From: Acorus gramineus
Taxonomy: Eukaryota; Streptophyta; Magnoliopsida; Acorales; Acoraceae
Direction of reading: 5' to 3'
Assembly: GCA_030737835.1 (NCBI GenBank)
Contig: JAUJYN010000013.1
Location: 124,001 to 188,000, forward strand
DNA: 64,000 nt
Below are positions 12,929 to 25,327 of the stretch, piece after piece (position 1 is the stretch's first letter; each line of letters opens with the position of its first letter). The notes below the pieces were generated by a model. The model saw only the letters and a program-made list of their open reading frames with translations, searched no databases and was not told the DNA's origin. A program made the translations under genes and the position numbers.

Positions 12929-13831
12929 CCCATCAATTTGACGCTTCTAAGGTATTCCTTGACTGGGAAAAGAAGCGTTGGGAGGGCACCATGAGGTCCC
13001 GATATAGGATATCCCGACAACCAAACAAGGAACACGGAGTACCCTAACCCGAGTCTCAACGCTGTGCTCGCAAAGCCCCTAAATCCAGAAAAGGAACACT
13101 AGAAGAAGACATCACCCTTAAAGAACACTACCAACTCTACTGGAAACCCATGCTCCGAAATCAAATAACACACAATCAGTTCCCTTTTTCAAGGAAAAAC
13201 ATGGGTAGAAACCCAATGATCACTGGGTCACGCGGCGGCGCGACCAACCTCACCCCCACCCTCACTCCCGGCGGGAGTCTTTTGGGACTTATGGGGAGAG
13301 ACCATACCGTCGGTCGAAGAGACCCGGATTTACTGGTCTACTCAACACTACTGGATCATCTACATCTAGATAATCGCCCATCGATGTCCTTCAACATCCA
13401 TCACGAGACCGGACCCAACATCTATGGGAACGGTCGAACAACGAATGGGTCACGAGGCGACGCGTCTTCGCCTCATCCACACCCTCACTCCTGAAAGGAG
13501 ACATTTTGGGACTTTGGGAGAGACTTAGACTGCTCTACACCCCTGGTCCACCGGTAGCCTCTCCCTGCTCCGTAGCTTACCTGGTATACTCCCACGATTC
13601 AGCACTGTCCGAAACCAAATCAGGAGGTACCTACTGATGGGAGCCCTCTGTCAGGATAGCCTGTCTAACGCCGGGGATGTCACTACACGGATCCAACGAA
13701 GGGGAGAACGATTCCATGTTTGCAAAGCGAAACCCAATGGAAAACAACCACTACCGATACTCGCTCATCGCGATATCACACACATGCATAATAGCAACCA
13801 ACACACTCATATTAGAAAGAGGGCCCCATAG
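12929..13831 (-). mobile_element. LTR-like segment embedded in the Tekay internal region
   Basis: About 0.9 kb of LTR-type DNA sits between the pol remnant and the gag start. Its left part (about 12951-13090) matches the CCTTGGGAGGGCACCATG module of LTR-A. From about 13110 it follows LTR-B order (CAAGGAAAAACATGGG, then AACGAATGGGTCACG). From about 13530 it matches the GATGGGAGCCCTCTGTCAGG segment common to both. It has no LTR termini of its own. It is either a mosaic LTR subfamily or the product of template switching or recombination. Confidence 0.7.
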
Positions 13832-14046
13832 CCGAGTACTCTCCAATAGCATCCTCACCTCTGGTAGGTCCGGGAAACCTCCAAAGGTCGAGAGGGACCA
13901 CGTCCAAGCATTCTTCTGCGAGGAGGCATATCAGCAACCCAAGAAAACTAGTCACTAGGATCAGAATACTCATATAGGAATCCTAGGACTCATCTCTACG
14001 AAAAAGACCATTGGCTCTAACAGGACCAGGCTATGATACCAACTTT
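13832..14046 (-). pseudogene. gag: Start of Tekay gag, leader and primer binding site
   Basis: On the minus strand this short piece matches the beginning of the plus-strand Tekay element: the primer binding site TGGTATCATAGCC (14029-14041; the other copy reads TGGTATCAGAGCC, complementary to initiator methionine tRNA), the leader, and the first gag codons (MPP, then GPSRPLEVS-like residues). It is a gag remnant only. Confidence 0.8.
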
Positions 14047-16929
14047 TGTCACGCCCCAGGGCGGCCGTCACCGGGACGCGGCAAGTGTATATATGATATC
14101 AACAGTCTAAACAGGAGGTCAATAATATACCCTAAACAACATCAACAATGACAACACAGACAACAATGAGGCTGACATGATATATACACAAATAGCGAAA
14201 GCTAAAAGACTGAATCTGTAATTCAGAGACATATTACAGACTCGATACATAATCAACTGTCCTGTGAGAGCCAATATATACAATGACATCCAAATATAAT
14301 ACAAATGTGTGCCCAAGCACAGAATACAATACATACAATAAAAAAGGGATGCTGATAGCCTCTAACACTCACGGGACGTGGCGCTGCTCCGCTACTGATG
14401 AAGTCCCTCGGGGAGCTCCTCCTCCAGATCCGACTCAGATAACACTGGAGAAAAATATGCGAGGGGTGAGCCACACGCTCAGTGAATAGCACAACCCATG
14501 CATCACAATTCATATTAACCACAATTAATTATTCAAAGCCTCAAAGTGGCAGGAACTACACAATCCAGTGGGTCGCTACATCGCCGACCCACCACACCCT
14601 CACCCTCACCCTCCAATAGGTGACATGGGCTATTGGGACTGACTAGGCTGTTAATCACCCTTGGTCCACCGATAGTCTCTCCTCCACTCCGTAGGCCGCC
14701 TGGTCTACTCCCACAATTCAGCACAGTCCGAACCCAAATCAGGAGGTGCCTACTGATGGGAGCCCTCTGTCAGGAAGGCCTGTCTAACGCTGGGGCAGTC
14801 TCTATGCGGATCCAACGAAGGGAACAGAAACAGCCTATCCACACGTATACGATCCACTTGGATCCGCGGTATTCCTTAACTGGAAAAAGAAACCTTGGGA
14901 GGGCACCATGAGGTCCCGATATAGGATATCTTGACAACCAAACAAGGAACACGGAGTACCCTAGCTCGGGTCTCAACGCTGACTTCGCAAGGCCCCTTAA
15001 TCCAGAGAAGGGAGACTCTACTAATGTCATGAATTCTTCAGAATTCCTCTAGGGTGCATAACCAAGATGCGGGGAACATATATAATAACTACTAGGTTAT
15101 AATACTTACTAAGGCATGCAAAAATACCATAAGTTCGCATTTAAATTAATAAATTAAGCTAATAGGACACATGCATAGGTCGAGGCTTTCCTAGCATGAA
15201 ACATGGTGTCAGGATGCATGGCTCTTACACATATCCTAAGGGTGCAAGTCCCTAACATACAAGGTCTAGGGTGGCATGCATACTACATACTAATCATGCT
15301 TGCATAGATTACATATTATACAAGTTAATATTAAACTATGGTGCCCCAGGGGAGGACGGTATACGCCCAAGTGCATATAGCGCCTCCCTACTGGGTTGGA
15401 TTGTCCCACTCACCAATACCCGGGTCGTCGCGTGACCGTCCGTCAAGATCTGCAAGACAGGGTAATCAACTCGGTGAGTAAAATACACAATACATATAAA
15501 AATACGCTAAAAATACCCAACACTAGGACAAGCGTACATACGGCTCGTACGCACGCGAGTCCGAGCACCCCGACTCACTCTCGAACCCCCGGGCAGCCAT
15601 ACGCACGGCCACCCGCCCGGGCGCACGGCCGTGCCCCAGCCCGCGCGCCCAGACGCACTGCCGAGCCCCTGCCCGCACGCCCAGACACGCTGCCACGCGC
15701 GCGCGCACGCTCGCGCGTGCCCACGCGCACCGCGCGTCCAGCCCAGGGTACACCCGCGCGCACTGCGCCCCAGCGCAGCACCTCGCGCGCACGCCCGCAT
15801 GCACTGCGCCCCAGCGCAGCACCCCGCGCGCACGGCATGCACTGTGCCTCTGCGCAGCGCTCCGCGCGCACGCCCCCGCACGGTGCCCAGCGCACAGCAC
15901 CCGCACAGCACCCGCTCAACCCGCGCGCACGCGCGCGTGCCCTGCGAGCTCGCCCGACAGCGCGCCTGCCCAGCGCCTGCCAGCCTGCGCTGCCTGCCTG
16001 CGAGCATGCGCCAGCGAGCCCGCACGGCCCGAGCTGACACAACCACCTCCCTCAGCCACCAACAGCCCCCCAACAACCCCCAAACCACCAAGCTCCCCTA
16101 GCACACCCATAAACACCTCCTATACATGCATCTAAGCAAGAAAGGAAAGAAAGAAAACGCACCCAAGGAGAGGAAAGGAAGGGGAGGAGATCGGGTGCTC
16201 TTCACGCACCGAAACACCACCTGTAAGGCCACCACCACCAGGACTTCTTCTCAGCCAAAGAGGGGCTGAAAACAGAGGTAAAAAGGGGCTATGAGAGGGG
16301 GTCACACATGAGGGAACTCGAATCCGAGACCATGGATGGATAGATCGGGACAATACCTACCTTTTCTCCTTCTAGGGTTTTTTATTTCAACCACCTTAGC
16401 TAGGTCAAAACAAGGAAATACAGAGAGGGGAGAGAGAGGGATTGAGTGGAGAAGAAGATGAATAGGGGAGGCTCTAATGTGGTCGTGGGATTTATTTATG
16501 CTCACACCCACACCACACACACTCACACCCACTCACTTAGCCCTAATTAATTAGGTTTAGGCTAGGTTTAGGTGCACTTTGACTTGGGTCAACCCATCCA
16601 CACTAGAAAACAAAAGAGTTGACCAAGTCATGGGCCCACATTTGACCAAGTCAAGTCTCCCAATGACTTCTCGCTCGGTCAAAACCCGGATACGATTCGG
16701 AACCGAAATTCTAAAACGTTACCGGAATTCGATGAAATTTTCATGAGTGGCTTGAAATGGCACCAGGACACATAATATGCAGTTAGATTTTCAATCGGAG
16801 TCCTCAAGCTCAGGATGATAGCTAAAAGTCTAAAATTTTAGCGGTTCCGATCAAAAAACGAAAAAGCTGAAAAACTGCCAGAATGCTCTAATGGTTACCA
16901 GAAGGCTAAAAAGTGACACATATATAACA
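14047..16929 (-). mobile_element. 5' LTR (LTR-A) of the minus-strand Tekay element
   Basis: Runs TGTCACGCCCC to ACACATATATAACA and is nearly identical to 8599-11454. It includes one minisatellite unit (about 14570-14640), a CpG-dense tract (about 15550-16050) and the LTR-end block. On the minus strand its donor-like site near 16160 reads GGTGCG and its acceptor-like CTTGCAG-ATCTTGACGG lies near 15450. The transcript of this element would start in this copy. Confidence 0.9.
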
Positions 16930-17377
16930 TCGAGTCCTAGACCTTCCTCCCCAAAGGCGAAATACAACGGGGGGACTTATTCTTGAAATATGCTATGATG
17001 TGCATCTTAATAAAATCACCTAGGACTAGGTTGTCTCCACTAGTCCTAAATTTTTTTCCAAAAATATCAAAAATGATAATCCTTAATCCAAATATTATTT
17101 CAAAAACATAAGCATTAGAAAATGTATTATATTAATTCTTGAAACATGAATAGCATAATACATGCTATTTTAAATGACATAATGAATGAATTAAATCATG
17201 CAATTTTATTTAATAAAAATGCTATTTGACCAATATGAAAAAAATATCCAAATCATGCAAATTTATCACAATATAAATGCATGGATGACACATAATATAA
17301 CATAAATATGATTGGCATATGAAATTCAACGTTATAGAGCAAAAGCTCACACGAAATAAATCTATAGGCCCACTCAC

Positions 17378-20300
17378 TGTTATATTTGTGTCACTTTTAA
17401 CCTGCTGGTAACCGTTGGAGCGTTCTGGCAGTTTTCGTTTTTTTTTTTCGGTTTTCGATCGGAACCGCTAATTTTTGGACTGTTAGCTATCGTCCTGAGT
17501 TAGAGAACTCTGATTGGAAATCTAACTGCATATTTGGTGTCCTGGTGCCATTTTAGGCCTCTCACAAAAATTTCATCGAATTCCGGTAACGTTTCCAAAA
17601 TTTCACAGTTTCGGGGCGTATCCGGGTATTTTAAGTGACTCGCTATATAAATGGAATCTAAAATTTGAAAAGTACTATTCATCATCCCTACCAATTGCTT
17701 CCTCTCTCTCCTTCTCCATTTTTCAAGCTTTTGAGCCCCATAGAGTCCTCAAAGCTTAAAACCTAAAGCATAGGAAGTGTAGATCGGGTCCCGATCTACA
17801 CCCCGGTGCTTTCAAATCCGGATTCCGGCGAGATTTGCCCCTCCGTCCCCCCTCTCTTCTTCCCTGATTTGAGCCATTTCAGTGGTGGGAGTAGATCCGG
17901 GCGTTGGAAACCTTTTGGGAGAGGTTTCGGTGCGCGGAGAGCAACCGGACTTCCCTTCCTCCCCTTGGTAAGCCCTCTTTCTTCTCTTTTTATGCTTAGA
18001 TGTATGTTAAGAGGGAGGAAATGAGGTTGGGTGGTGGTCGGTGGCGGTGGGTGGCCGTCGGAGGGCTGTGGGGTGGTGGTCGGAGGCCATTGGTGGTCGG
18101 AGGTGGGTGGTAGAGGAGCTCGGGCATGTGGGCTGGCAGTCCCGGGCAGCAGGCAGCACAAGCAGCGCCCAGGCAGGCGCAGCAGGCGAGCAGCGGCAGG
18201 GCGCGTGCGCGCGGACGTGCGCGCGGGTTGGCGCTGGGCGTGCTGAGTGCTGGGCGCGCAGGGAAGACTAGCTCGGGTAGGCTGGGAGCAGGTGCACCAG
18301 TTTGCCGGACGCGCGAGCGCGTGCGCGCGGGTGCGCGCGCGGGCGTGCGCTCGGGGGGGGGGTGCAGGGGGAGGTGTGCGGAGTAGGATGGCTGCGGGCT
18401 GTGCAAGCAGGACAGGCCGGCTGGGCAGGCAATGCTCGAGCAGCTGGCAGGCCGTGCTCGGGCAGCAAGCGGGCAGTGCTCAGGCGGGCAGGCGAACGGT
18501 GCTCTGGCCACTCGGCAACGCGCGCAGGCAGGCAGCGCGGGCAGCAGCGCGGGCAGGCTGGCAGGCGCGCTGGGCGCGTGTTGTGCGGGCGTGCGCGTGG
18601 GCGCTAGGTGAGGGTCCCGGGTGCTGGGCGCTGAGCGCTGGGAGCTGGTCGCGGATGCCGGGTGCTGGGCGAGGGTGCTGAGCGCGGGGCGCAGGGGCGC
18701 TGGGCGCTGGGCACTGCAGAGGGCATGCGCGCGGGGCGCTGTGCAGAGGCAGGCGTGCGCATGGGTAGAGGCTGGTGGTGCGCGCGGGACGAGGCTGGTG
18801 GTGCGCGCGGGGTGCGCGCGGGGCGAGGCACTGGGCGCGCGGGGCGTGCGGTGTGCTCGCGTGGTGCGCGCGCGAGGTGTGCGGGGTGCGCGCGGGCTGC
18901 TGCGGCGGGGCGCAGTGGGCGTGCGGCCCACCGGGTGGCTCGGCTGCGGGTCCAGGCGTGCCGGCAAGGGCCCGGCGGTGCTCCTGGGCGCGCGGGCTGA
19001 GGCACGGCGGCGCATCCGAGGGCGGGTGGCCGTGCGGGTGGTTGCCGGGGGTGCGGGAGTGAGTCGGAGTGCTCGGGCTAACGTGCGTACGGGCCGTATG
19101 TACGTTTGCCCGAGTATTGGGTTCTTTTGGAGTATTTTGTGAGTATTTTGGTGTATTTGTGTATTTAACTCACCGTGTAAATGTCTGTCTTGCAGATCTT
19201 GACGGGCGGTCGCGCGACGACCCGATTTTCGGTGAGTGGGACAATCCAACCCAGTAGAGAGGCGTTATACGCATTTGGGCGTATACCAACCTCTCCTGGG
19301 GCACCGTGGATTTATATTAACATGTTATAACGTGTATTCCATGTGAGCATGATTTAAATGTAGAATGCATGCTACCCTAGACTTTGCATGTTAGGGACTT
19401 GCACCCTTAGGATATGTGTATGAGCCATGCATCATGTTCCCCTGTTTTCATGCTAGGAAGCCTTGGCCTATGCATGTGTCCTACTAGTTTATTTATTAAA
19501 TTAAATGCTAGTGTATGTTAAACGCATGCCTTAGATAATATTATAGGGAGGAGCCTTGCGAGGTCAACATTGAGACCCGTGTTAGGGTACTCCGTGTTCC
19601 TTGTTTGGTTGTCGGGGTGTCCTGTATCGGGAACTCACGCTGCCCTCCCAAGGTTTCTTGTCCCAATAGTATTATAAGAAATGTTATACCAAATTATATG
19701 ATTATTAGCATAACTAGTGAATATTATAGGGGAGGGGCCTCGCGAGGACAGCGGTGAGACCCGGGTTTGGGTACTCTGTGTTCCTTGTTTGGTTGTCGGG
19801 GTGTCCTACATCGGGAACTCACGCTGCCCTCCCAAGTTTCTTTCCCCCAATGATATTCCACCCTTGCTAATTATTGTGTATGTTCCCCGCATATTGGTTA
19901 TGCGCCTTAAGGAATTCTGAGGAATTCAGGCATTTGAGTTGTAGAGATGTGTTATCGGCGGATCCGAGTGGATCATATGCGTATGGATAGGCTGTTCTGT
20001 TTCCCTTCATTGGATCCGGTAGAGACTGCCCCAGCGTTAGAAAGGCCGTCCCTTCCAAGGGTTCCCATCAGTAGGCGCCTCCTGATTTGGTTTCGGACTG
20101 GGCTGAAGTTGTGGGTGAAAGCCAAGCGGCCTACGGAGTGGAGGAGAGACTATCGGTGGACCAAGGGTGACCAACAGCCTAGTCAGTCCCAAAATCCTAT
20201 GTCACCCGTGGTAGGGTGAGGGTGAGGGTGTAGTGGGTTGGTGATGAGCGACCCACTGGATTGTGGTTGGATGATTATCAGTCCCAATAGCCTATGTCAC

Positions 20301-20877
20301 CCATTGATGGGTGAGGGTGAGGGTGTGGTGGTTCGGCGATGTACGAACCACTGGATTATGTTGTTATGCCACTTAGAGGTTGGATAAATAATTGAATTGT
20401 GGTCAATATTGTCTGTGATGCATGGGTTGTGATGTTCACTGAGCGTGTGGCTCACCCTCGCATATGTTTTCCCCAGTTGCCACTGAGCCTGAGCTGGAGC
20501 CGGAGCAGCAGTTGGAGCTTTCCGAGGGATTCCTTCAGTAGCGGAGCAGCGCCACGTTCTGCGAGTACCAGAGGTTATCAGCATCCCTTCTTGACTGTAT
20601 GTATTTTATTTCTGTGCTTGGCACGCGTTTGTATATATTCAGTTGTATTTGTGTATATTGGCTCTCACAGGACAGATGATTGAGTATCGAGTCTGTAGTA
20701 TGTTTATTTACAGATTCAGTCTTTTGCTTCCGCATTTGGTGTATATATCATGTCAGCCTCTTTGTTGTCTGTGTGTCATTCTGGTTGTTTGTGTGTGATA
20801 TATTGTTGACCTCCTGTTTACTGATATCATATATACACTTGCCGCGTCCCGGGGTCGGCCGGCCCTGGGGCGTGACA
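17378..20877 (+). mobile_element. Solo LTR-A, plus strand
   Basis: Starts TGTTATATTTGTGTCAC and ends GGGGCGTGACA, with perfect CTCAC duplications at 17373-17377 and 20878-20882, so it is a clean solo LTR of 3.5 kb inside the solo LTR-C. It is more diverged and longer than its relatives, owing to an internal duplication (19540-19856), a doubled minisatellite (about 20165-20345) and a large CpG-dense tract (about 18120-19100). It keeps the 36-nt block preceded by CTTGCAG and followed by GTGAGTGGG near 19195-19235. Confidence 0.92.
19540..19856 (+). repeat. 183-bp tandem duplication inside the solo LTR-A
   Basis: Two diverged units start at ATTATAGGGAGGAGCC and ATTATAGGGGAGGGGCC, 183 bases apart. 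Each contains GTACTC-C/T-GTGTTCC, TTGTTTGGTTGTCGGGGTG and a CCTCCCAAG end. The units differ at many positions, so the duplication is old. Most other LTR-A copies hold a single unit. Confidence 0.85.
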
Positions 20878-21675
20878 CTCACCTCGAATGGACCCTAGGC
20901 CAGGAGAATGAAGCCCGCAACAAAATTTACAATATAGATGAACCAAATAAATTATTAATTAAAACCTATAATTCAAGCCTAGACCTAATTTCTCTAATCA
21001 TAATCAATAGGTATAAATCTTTATACCCAATGAGCTAAATTTATCTCATATAAATCATACAAAAGAAAATATAATAGAACCTAAGAAGAAGATAAAAACC
21101 TACCATACATATAACCAGTCACTTAAAGACAAAACATAGAAAAAGACAAAAATCCCAAAAATTTAAGATAATAGTAAAATAACAAAAATTGATAAAATAA
21201 TATGAAAACACACATTTTTCTCTATAAAAATAAACTATTAATTAGTAAAAGTTGAAAATAAATAAAATTTATCATCTACTTGTATAAATCATAACCCTAG
21301 TATGATAAATTAAAAACTCATAGTTTAATAATCTAAACATAGATCTATTCTTTAAAATAAATGATAAATCAAAACCCTAAGTTTATGAAGACTCAAAAAT
21401 CCAAATACCTAACATAGATCTAATAATAATAAATTATAGATAAAAACCCTTATTTTTTATAAAATCATAAGAATCTAACAACATGAACGTATATATATCA
21501 AAACTCTAATTTGATCAAAAACTAAAAATCCCATAACATAAAAATATATTTAACCATGAAAATAAATCAAAACCCTAATTTTATTTTAAAAAAAGAAGAC
21601 TTAATAACCTAAACATAAATCTAATATCACTAATAAATAACAATAATTTAAAAGAAAATCAATAGCTAAGAAGAG

Positions 21676-21677
<2 letters not shown>

Positions 21678-21716
<39 letters not shown>
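21678..21716. repeat. (CT)n microsatellite
   Basis: An uninterrupted run of about 19 CT dinucleotides within the solo LTR-C. Confidence 0.95.
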
Positions 21717-21719
<3 letters not shown>

Positions 21720-22191
21720 GAATAGGATACACAGCCACACGTATTTGTTTTTTTTTTCTTTCACCCCAACATATATAATTAGATATCTAAACCTTACAAA
21801 AATTACAAACTGACCCTGGATTGTTTCGGATTTACAAATAGGTCCCTATATGAATTACAAATAGGTCCTTGCATCTTATTACAAGAAATTCATAATTCAA
21901 AGCTAAGACCCTGAAAATAAATAATAATGAAATCTCAAAACTTAATCTTTTGAGCTCTAAAATTTTATAAAATTGTAACCATTTAAAATCTTGATAATCT
22001 TCGAAAGAAAATATATACAATTTTTAAAATTAACAAATAGTATTTAAAATTACAAATTAAAATGGGCCCATAAGAATACACTAAATGGGCCAAAACTTAA
22101 AAATACACAAAATAAACTAATTTTAATTCAAATATCCTATTTATATATTTAAATCAAATATATAAATAAGAGAAAATGCACAGGTGTTACA

Positions 22192-22887
22192 ACTAGACTT
22201 GTGTGCAAGTGTAAATCTATTGCCCTATTCAGTGTACAAACAGTGAGACATAGGAGAATTGAGGCCTACCCCAGTGACCTTACAATTAGCAGATCGATTT
22301 GTGAAAATTCCTAAAGGTATCATTGAGGATGTCTTGATTAAGGTTGGGGATTTTATCTTTCCTATTGATTTTATAGTTTTAAAAACCCAACCTGTTCTAA
22401 GCCCAAAAGGGCAAATTCCTATAATTTTGTGCAGTCCATTCCTGGTTACGTCTAATGCTTTGATTAGCTGTCGAAATGGATTAATGAAATTATCTTTTGG
22501 AAATATGACAGTGGACCTAAATATCTTCCACAATGGAAAACAGCCAGGAGATTTTAATGATGAATTAGAAGTGTGAATTCTATTAATGAAATAATTGAAG
22601 ATTTGAAACATCATTCTATGTCTACTAAAGATCCTTTAGAATTTTGTGTTGCTCACTTTGGAGAAAATTTTGATATGAAAGAATCGAACATGGAAATAAA
22701 CGCTCTCCTAGATTTAGAACCAACCATCACATTCAACAAGTGGCAACCAAAGTATGAGCCCCCTCCTCTTTCACCACCCCTTCCTTCCATTGATGAGCCT
22801 CCCAAGCTAGAGCATAAACCATTTTTGGAGTTACCGTTGGAGAAAGTGGAGGTCATTTACCTCCATGATTCCATCTATCAAGATTAA
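22192..22887 (+). pseudogene. Athila protease region and following linker (broken)
   Basis: The first part has the Athila protease C-terminal pattern: LRPTPVTLQLADRF, IPKGIIEDVLIKVGDF, PIDFIVL and IPIILCSPFLVTSNALI, the last being the retroviral-type protease ILG-like region. The second part (about 22573-22887) is a Pro/Glu-rich linker of the kind placed between protease and reverse transcriptase in this lineage. No reverse transcriptase, RNase H or integrase of this element is visible afterwards. It is broken and incomplete. Confidence 0.75.
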
Positions 22888-24775
22888 GCTCTCTTGGTAA
22901 TCATTTTGTACTATATTTTCTGGGTTGCCTTTCCTCCCGAATCATCATTTCCTTGTTCATGCTGTAAATTAGGTTTGGGGGCGTTAGGGTAATTCTCTAT
23001 TTTCAGTCTAGGTTTTGTGTTTGTTTGCATCCACTATCATCGAGTCAGTGGATGTAGTCTTTATTTTGAAGTATATTAAACTAATAAAATTGTTTTGATG
23101 TCATCGTATAGCAGAAGTTCAATGGTGATCACTTGATATAGTAAAATTCTTCCTTTTTTATTTTCCTTTCTTGATATTTCATGTGTCCAGTTATATGAAC
23201 ATTGAGGACAAATCAACAAATTTTGATGTGATATTTTTTAAAAAAAGAAGAAGAAGAAATTTTGGGAAAAATTCAATCATTGGGATGCATTTGGCTTGCC
23301 AGATCAATTTTCACTTTAGTTGTTAATTCTATCCTGTGCCTAAAATGTTTTTCGCAAATTTCAAGTCTTGAAAAAAATTTCAGTACTTATAGCCACATGT
23401 ATGTAGCCTAAATGGAAAAGTGAAATTTAAGAGAGAGAACTAGAAGAATCATTAGTGGAGACTTAACCCAGGAGAGATTAAAGCCATTCTATTCTTGGAG
23501 GGTTTTTACATAATTCTGAGTTACAAGTTAACTGAAATTTTTCTTGTTTTCGCTTTAAAAAAAAAATGTTGTTTGCTTGATCTCTTTATTTTTGTTTTGA
23601 TCAAAGACTCATGAACACCATAAAAAAAATGGATTTTTACACTAGAAACTCCTCTGAAATCTTTTCAAGGCATACAATAACCATATGAAACTTAGGAAAT
23701 GATTTAGGCCATCTTTGCTAACCCATATATCATGTTCAGCCAACCTATTCTTATACTTATCCACTAGTCAAACCCCTTGAGCCATATAACTCTTTCTTTG
23801 TTCAACCTATTTTTCCAACCTACACTTCACTTAATGAGTGTAACCTTAAATTTTGTTTTGGGAACGAGGAAAAAAAAGAAAAGAAAAAGAAAAAAAATCA
23901 ATCAATTACTTTGAAATTTCATGGAAGGGTTATTACTATCACGATTCTTGAAAAAAGAAAAAAAAAGGAATAGAAAAAAAAAAGGAGAGAAAAAAAAGAG
24001 TTGATATCCATCGGAAAATACACAAATTCTCAAAGCATTTCTGAATAAACCTTGTCAAGTTATTAACAATAATCCTAGCCCCATTACAACCTATTGAAAA
24101 GACCTACTTGATCCTAAATGTATTATGGTTAAAATGTGGAGAATAGATGAAGAGGACTTATGGTGTTTAATCTAACGTTCTTGAGTCGATGATATTCTGT
24201 TCATGAGATCAATTTTTTTTTTTCTTTGATATGATCCGTCCTTCTATAAAATCTTATATGTGGATGATTTGAATTTTGATTCCTTGCCACATATAAGTTG
24301 AGAGAAATGAGCCCACTTCTGAGTGATTTCCTTGTTGAGTGTAATATCCTGTGAGTTTTTGAAGTCAAGGTGAAATCCATTCTGAAGGTGATCAAAAGTA
24401 AGTTTTACTTGGAAAAAGAAAGCTACATCCTTGTTGGCTATGCACACACACACTTCAGGACTTTATTATGAGTGGAAACTTCTAACACGTGGATAGAGTT
24501 CTCAACTTTAGTAGATTTTTATCAAGCTCCCTAAGATGTCATTTTTCTTAGATTTCAAAAAAAAAGAAGTGTCAATCATGAATTTTGTGGGTAGATTCGG
24601 TGCAAACCCTCACAAGTCAAACTCCTCCACTAGGGGTGACCTAGGGGTTTAAGAACTTGTTGCATACGCTAAATGCAACCATGAGAGCCTGCGAAAGTGG
24701 CCCTATCCTTGTTTTTAATTTTGTTTACTCACTTTAGTTGCTAGAGGACTAGCAAAATCTAGGTTTGGGGGTATT
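22888..24775 (+). other. Noncoding 3' region of the Athila element with two purine-rich tracts
   Basis: About 1.9 kb of AT-rich DNA without a supportable gene. It holds poly-A-rich stretches near 23560-23580 and 23865-24000. A TAGGTTTGGGGG tract occurs twice, at about 22970-22982 and 24760-24772. The second lies just before an LTR-like start and is the likely polypurine tract that primes second-strand synthesis. The first could be a second, internal purine tract. I see no env-like reading frame. Confidence 0.6.
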
Positions 24776-25327
24776 TGATAAGCGTATTATTTGCACATTT
24801 AATCCCCTTAATTTAGTTTTCTATTTCCTAATTTTATGTGTAATAATGACTAATATTCATAATTTATTTGTTATTGCAGGTAATTGAGATAAATGTTGAT
24901 TATCAATGCAAAATATTCTATAAAGCATTTAAAGATATGAAGGAGAATCAAGAGGATTCTTGAAGATCCAAAATTATGCTGGATAAAGATTTGGTTAAGA
25001 GAGAATCAAAAATTAAATTCCAATCAAATATCCTTCAAATTAATGTTAAAACCGTCCCCTCATTTTGACCATAACTTTTGCCTCAAGTATCGTATTTCGG
25101 TCCAACATATGGCGTTGGAAAGATATTTTCAAGATCTACAAATCAATGTTTCATGAATATTTTGCAATTCCATCTTATTATGGGTAAAAAATTCATCCGA
25201 TGAATTAGAGAAAATTAATGACGGGAATGAAAGATTTTACATGCTAAACTTGTCAAATATTCATTCGAGGAAGGTTGATGGCCAATCTTGACCATCCAAT
25301 TCATTGCATAGGTCCCATTGTTTCAGG
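24776..25327 (+). mobile_element. Athila 3' LTR fragment
   Basis: Begins TGATAAGCGTATTATTTGC directly after the purine tract. It continues with wording typical of Athila LTRs, including CCATAACTTTTGCCTC, CGTATTTCGGTCC and GGCGTTGGAAAGATATTTTC. The right end is not a recognisable LTR terminus: near 25327 it passes into GC-richer, unrelated sequence. It is shorter than usual Athila LTRs. The assignment is by family resemblance only. Confidence 0.55.

Larger units (their letters stand above)
8599..16929 (-). mobile_element. Tekay chromovirus element with both LTRs, internally broken
   Basis: Two LTRs (8599-11454 and 14047-16929) flank a 2.6-kb internal region containing pol, an LTR-like segment and the gag start, all on the minus strand. 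The primer binding site and polypurine tract sit where expected. The LTRs differ at roughly 2 percent of sampled positions by eye, so the insertion is young, probably around a million years or less under commonly used plant rates. The internal region is far shorter than in the relative at 35971-40946, so this copy is non-autonomous and broken in several places. It inserted into the solo LTR-C. Its flanks show no clean 5-bp duplication but share an imperfect 13-bp repeat. Confidence 0.9.
7563..22191 (-). mobile_element. Solo LTR-C, with two nested insertions
   Basis: A TGTAACGCCTCGC start and GGTGTTACA end are flanked by a perfect 5-bp duplication ACTAG (7558-7562 and 22192-22196). Its own sequence is 7563-8598, 16930-17377 and 20878-22191, about 2.8 kb in all. 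No internal coding region of this family is seen, so it is a solo LTR left by recombination between two LTRs. The minus orientation is inferred from end similarity to LTR-A and LTR-B (TGT-A/C-ACGCC at the left) and a CTCAGTGA motif near 7979. It is AT-rich and carries a (CT)n run at 21678-21716. The family is unassigned; Ty3/Gypsy is likely. Confidence 0.8.
5327..25327 (+). mobile_element. Athila-lineage Ty3/Gypsy element, broken and interrupted
   Basis: The order seen is a leader, a gag of Athila type, a gag-protease boundary, a protease-like segment, a long noncoding 3' region, a purine-rich tract and an LTR-like segment. The 5' LTR is not in the window. A solo LTR-C with its own nested insertions (7563-22191) splits the protease region, and the flanking reading resumes at 22192 after a perfect ACTAG duplication. 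Coding capacity is well below that of a complete Athila element and it carries several breaks. Its base composition is AT-rich, unlike the Tekay elements inside it. It is older than everything nested within it. Confidence 0.8.

Noticed and set aside
17996-19249. A 417-codon minus-strand open frame rich in Ala, Arg, Pro and Thr, with similar long frames on both strands in every CpG-dense tract
   Set aside because: These tracts have almost no TAA, TAG or TGA on either strand because of composition. The same DNA is open in several frames, no motif is recognisable, and the tracts sit inside LTRs at a fixed position.
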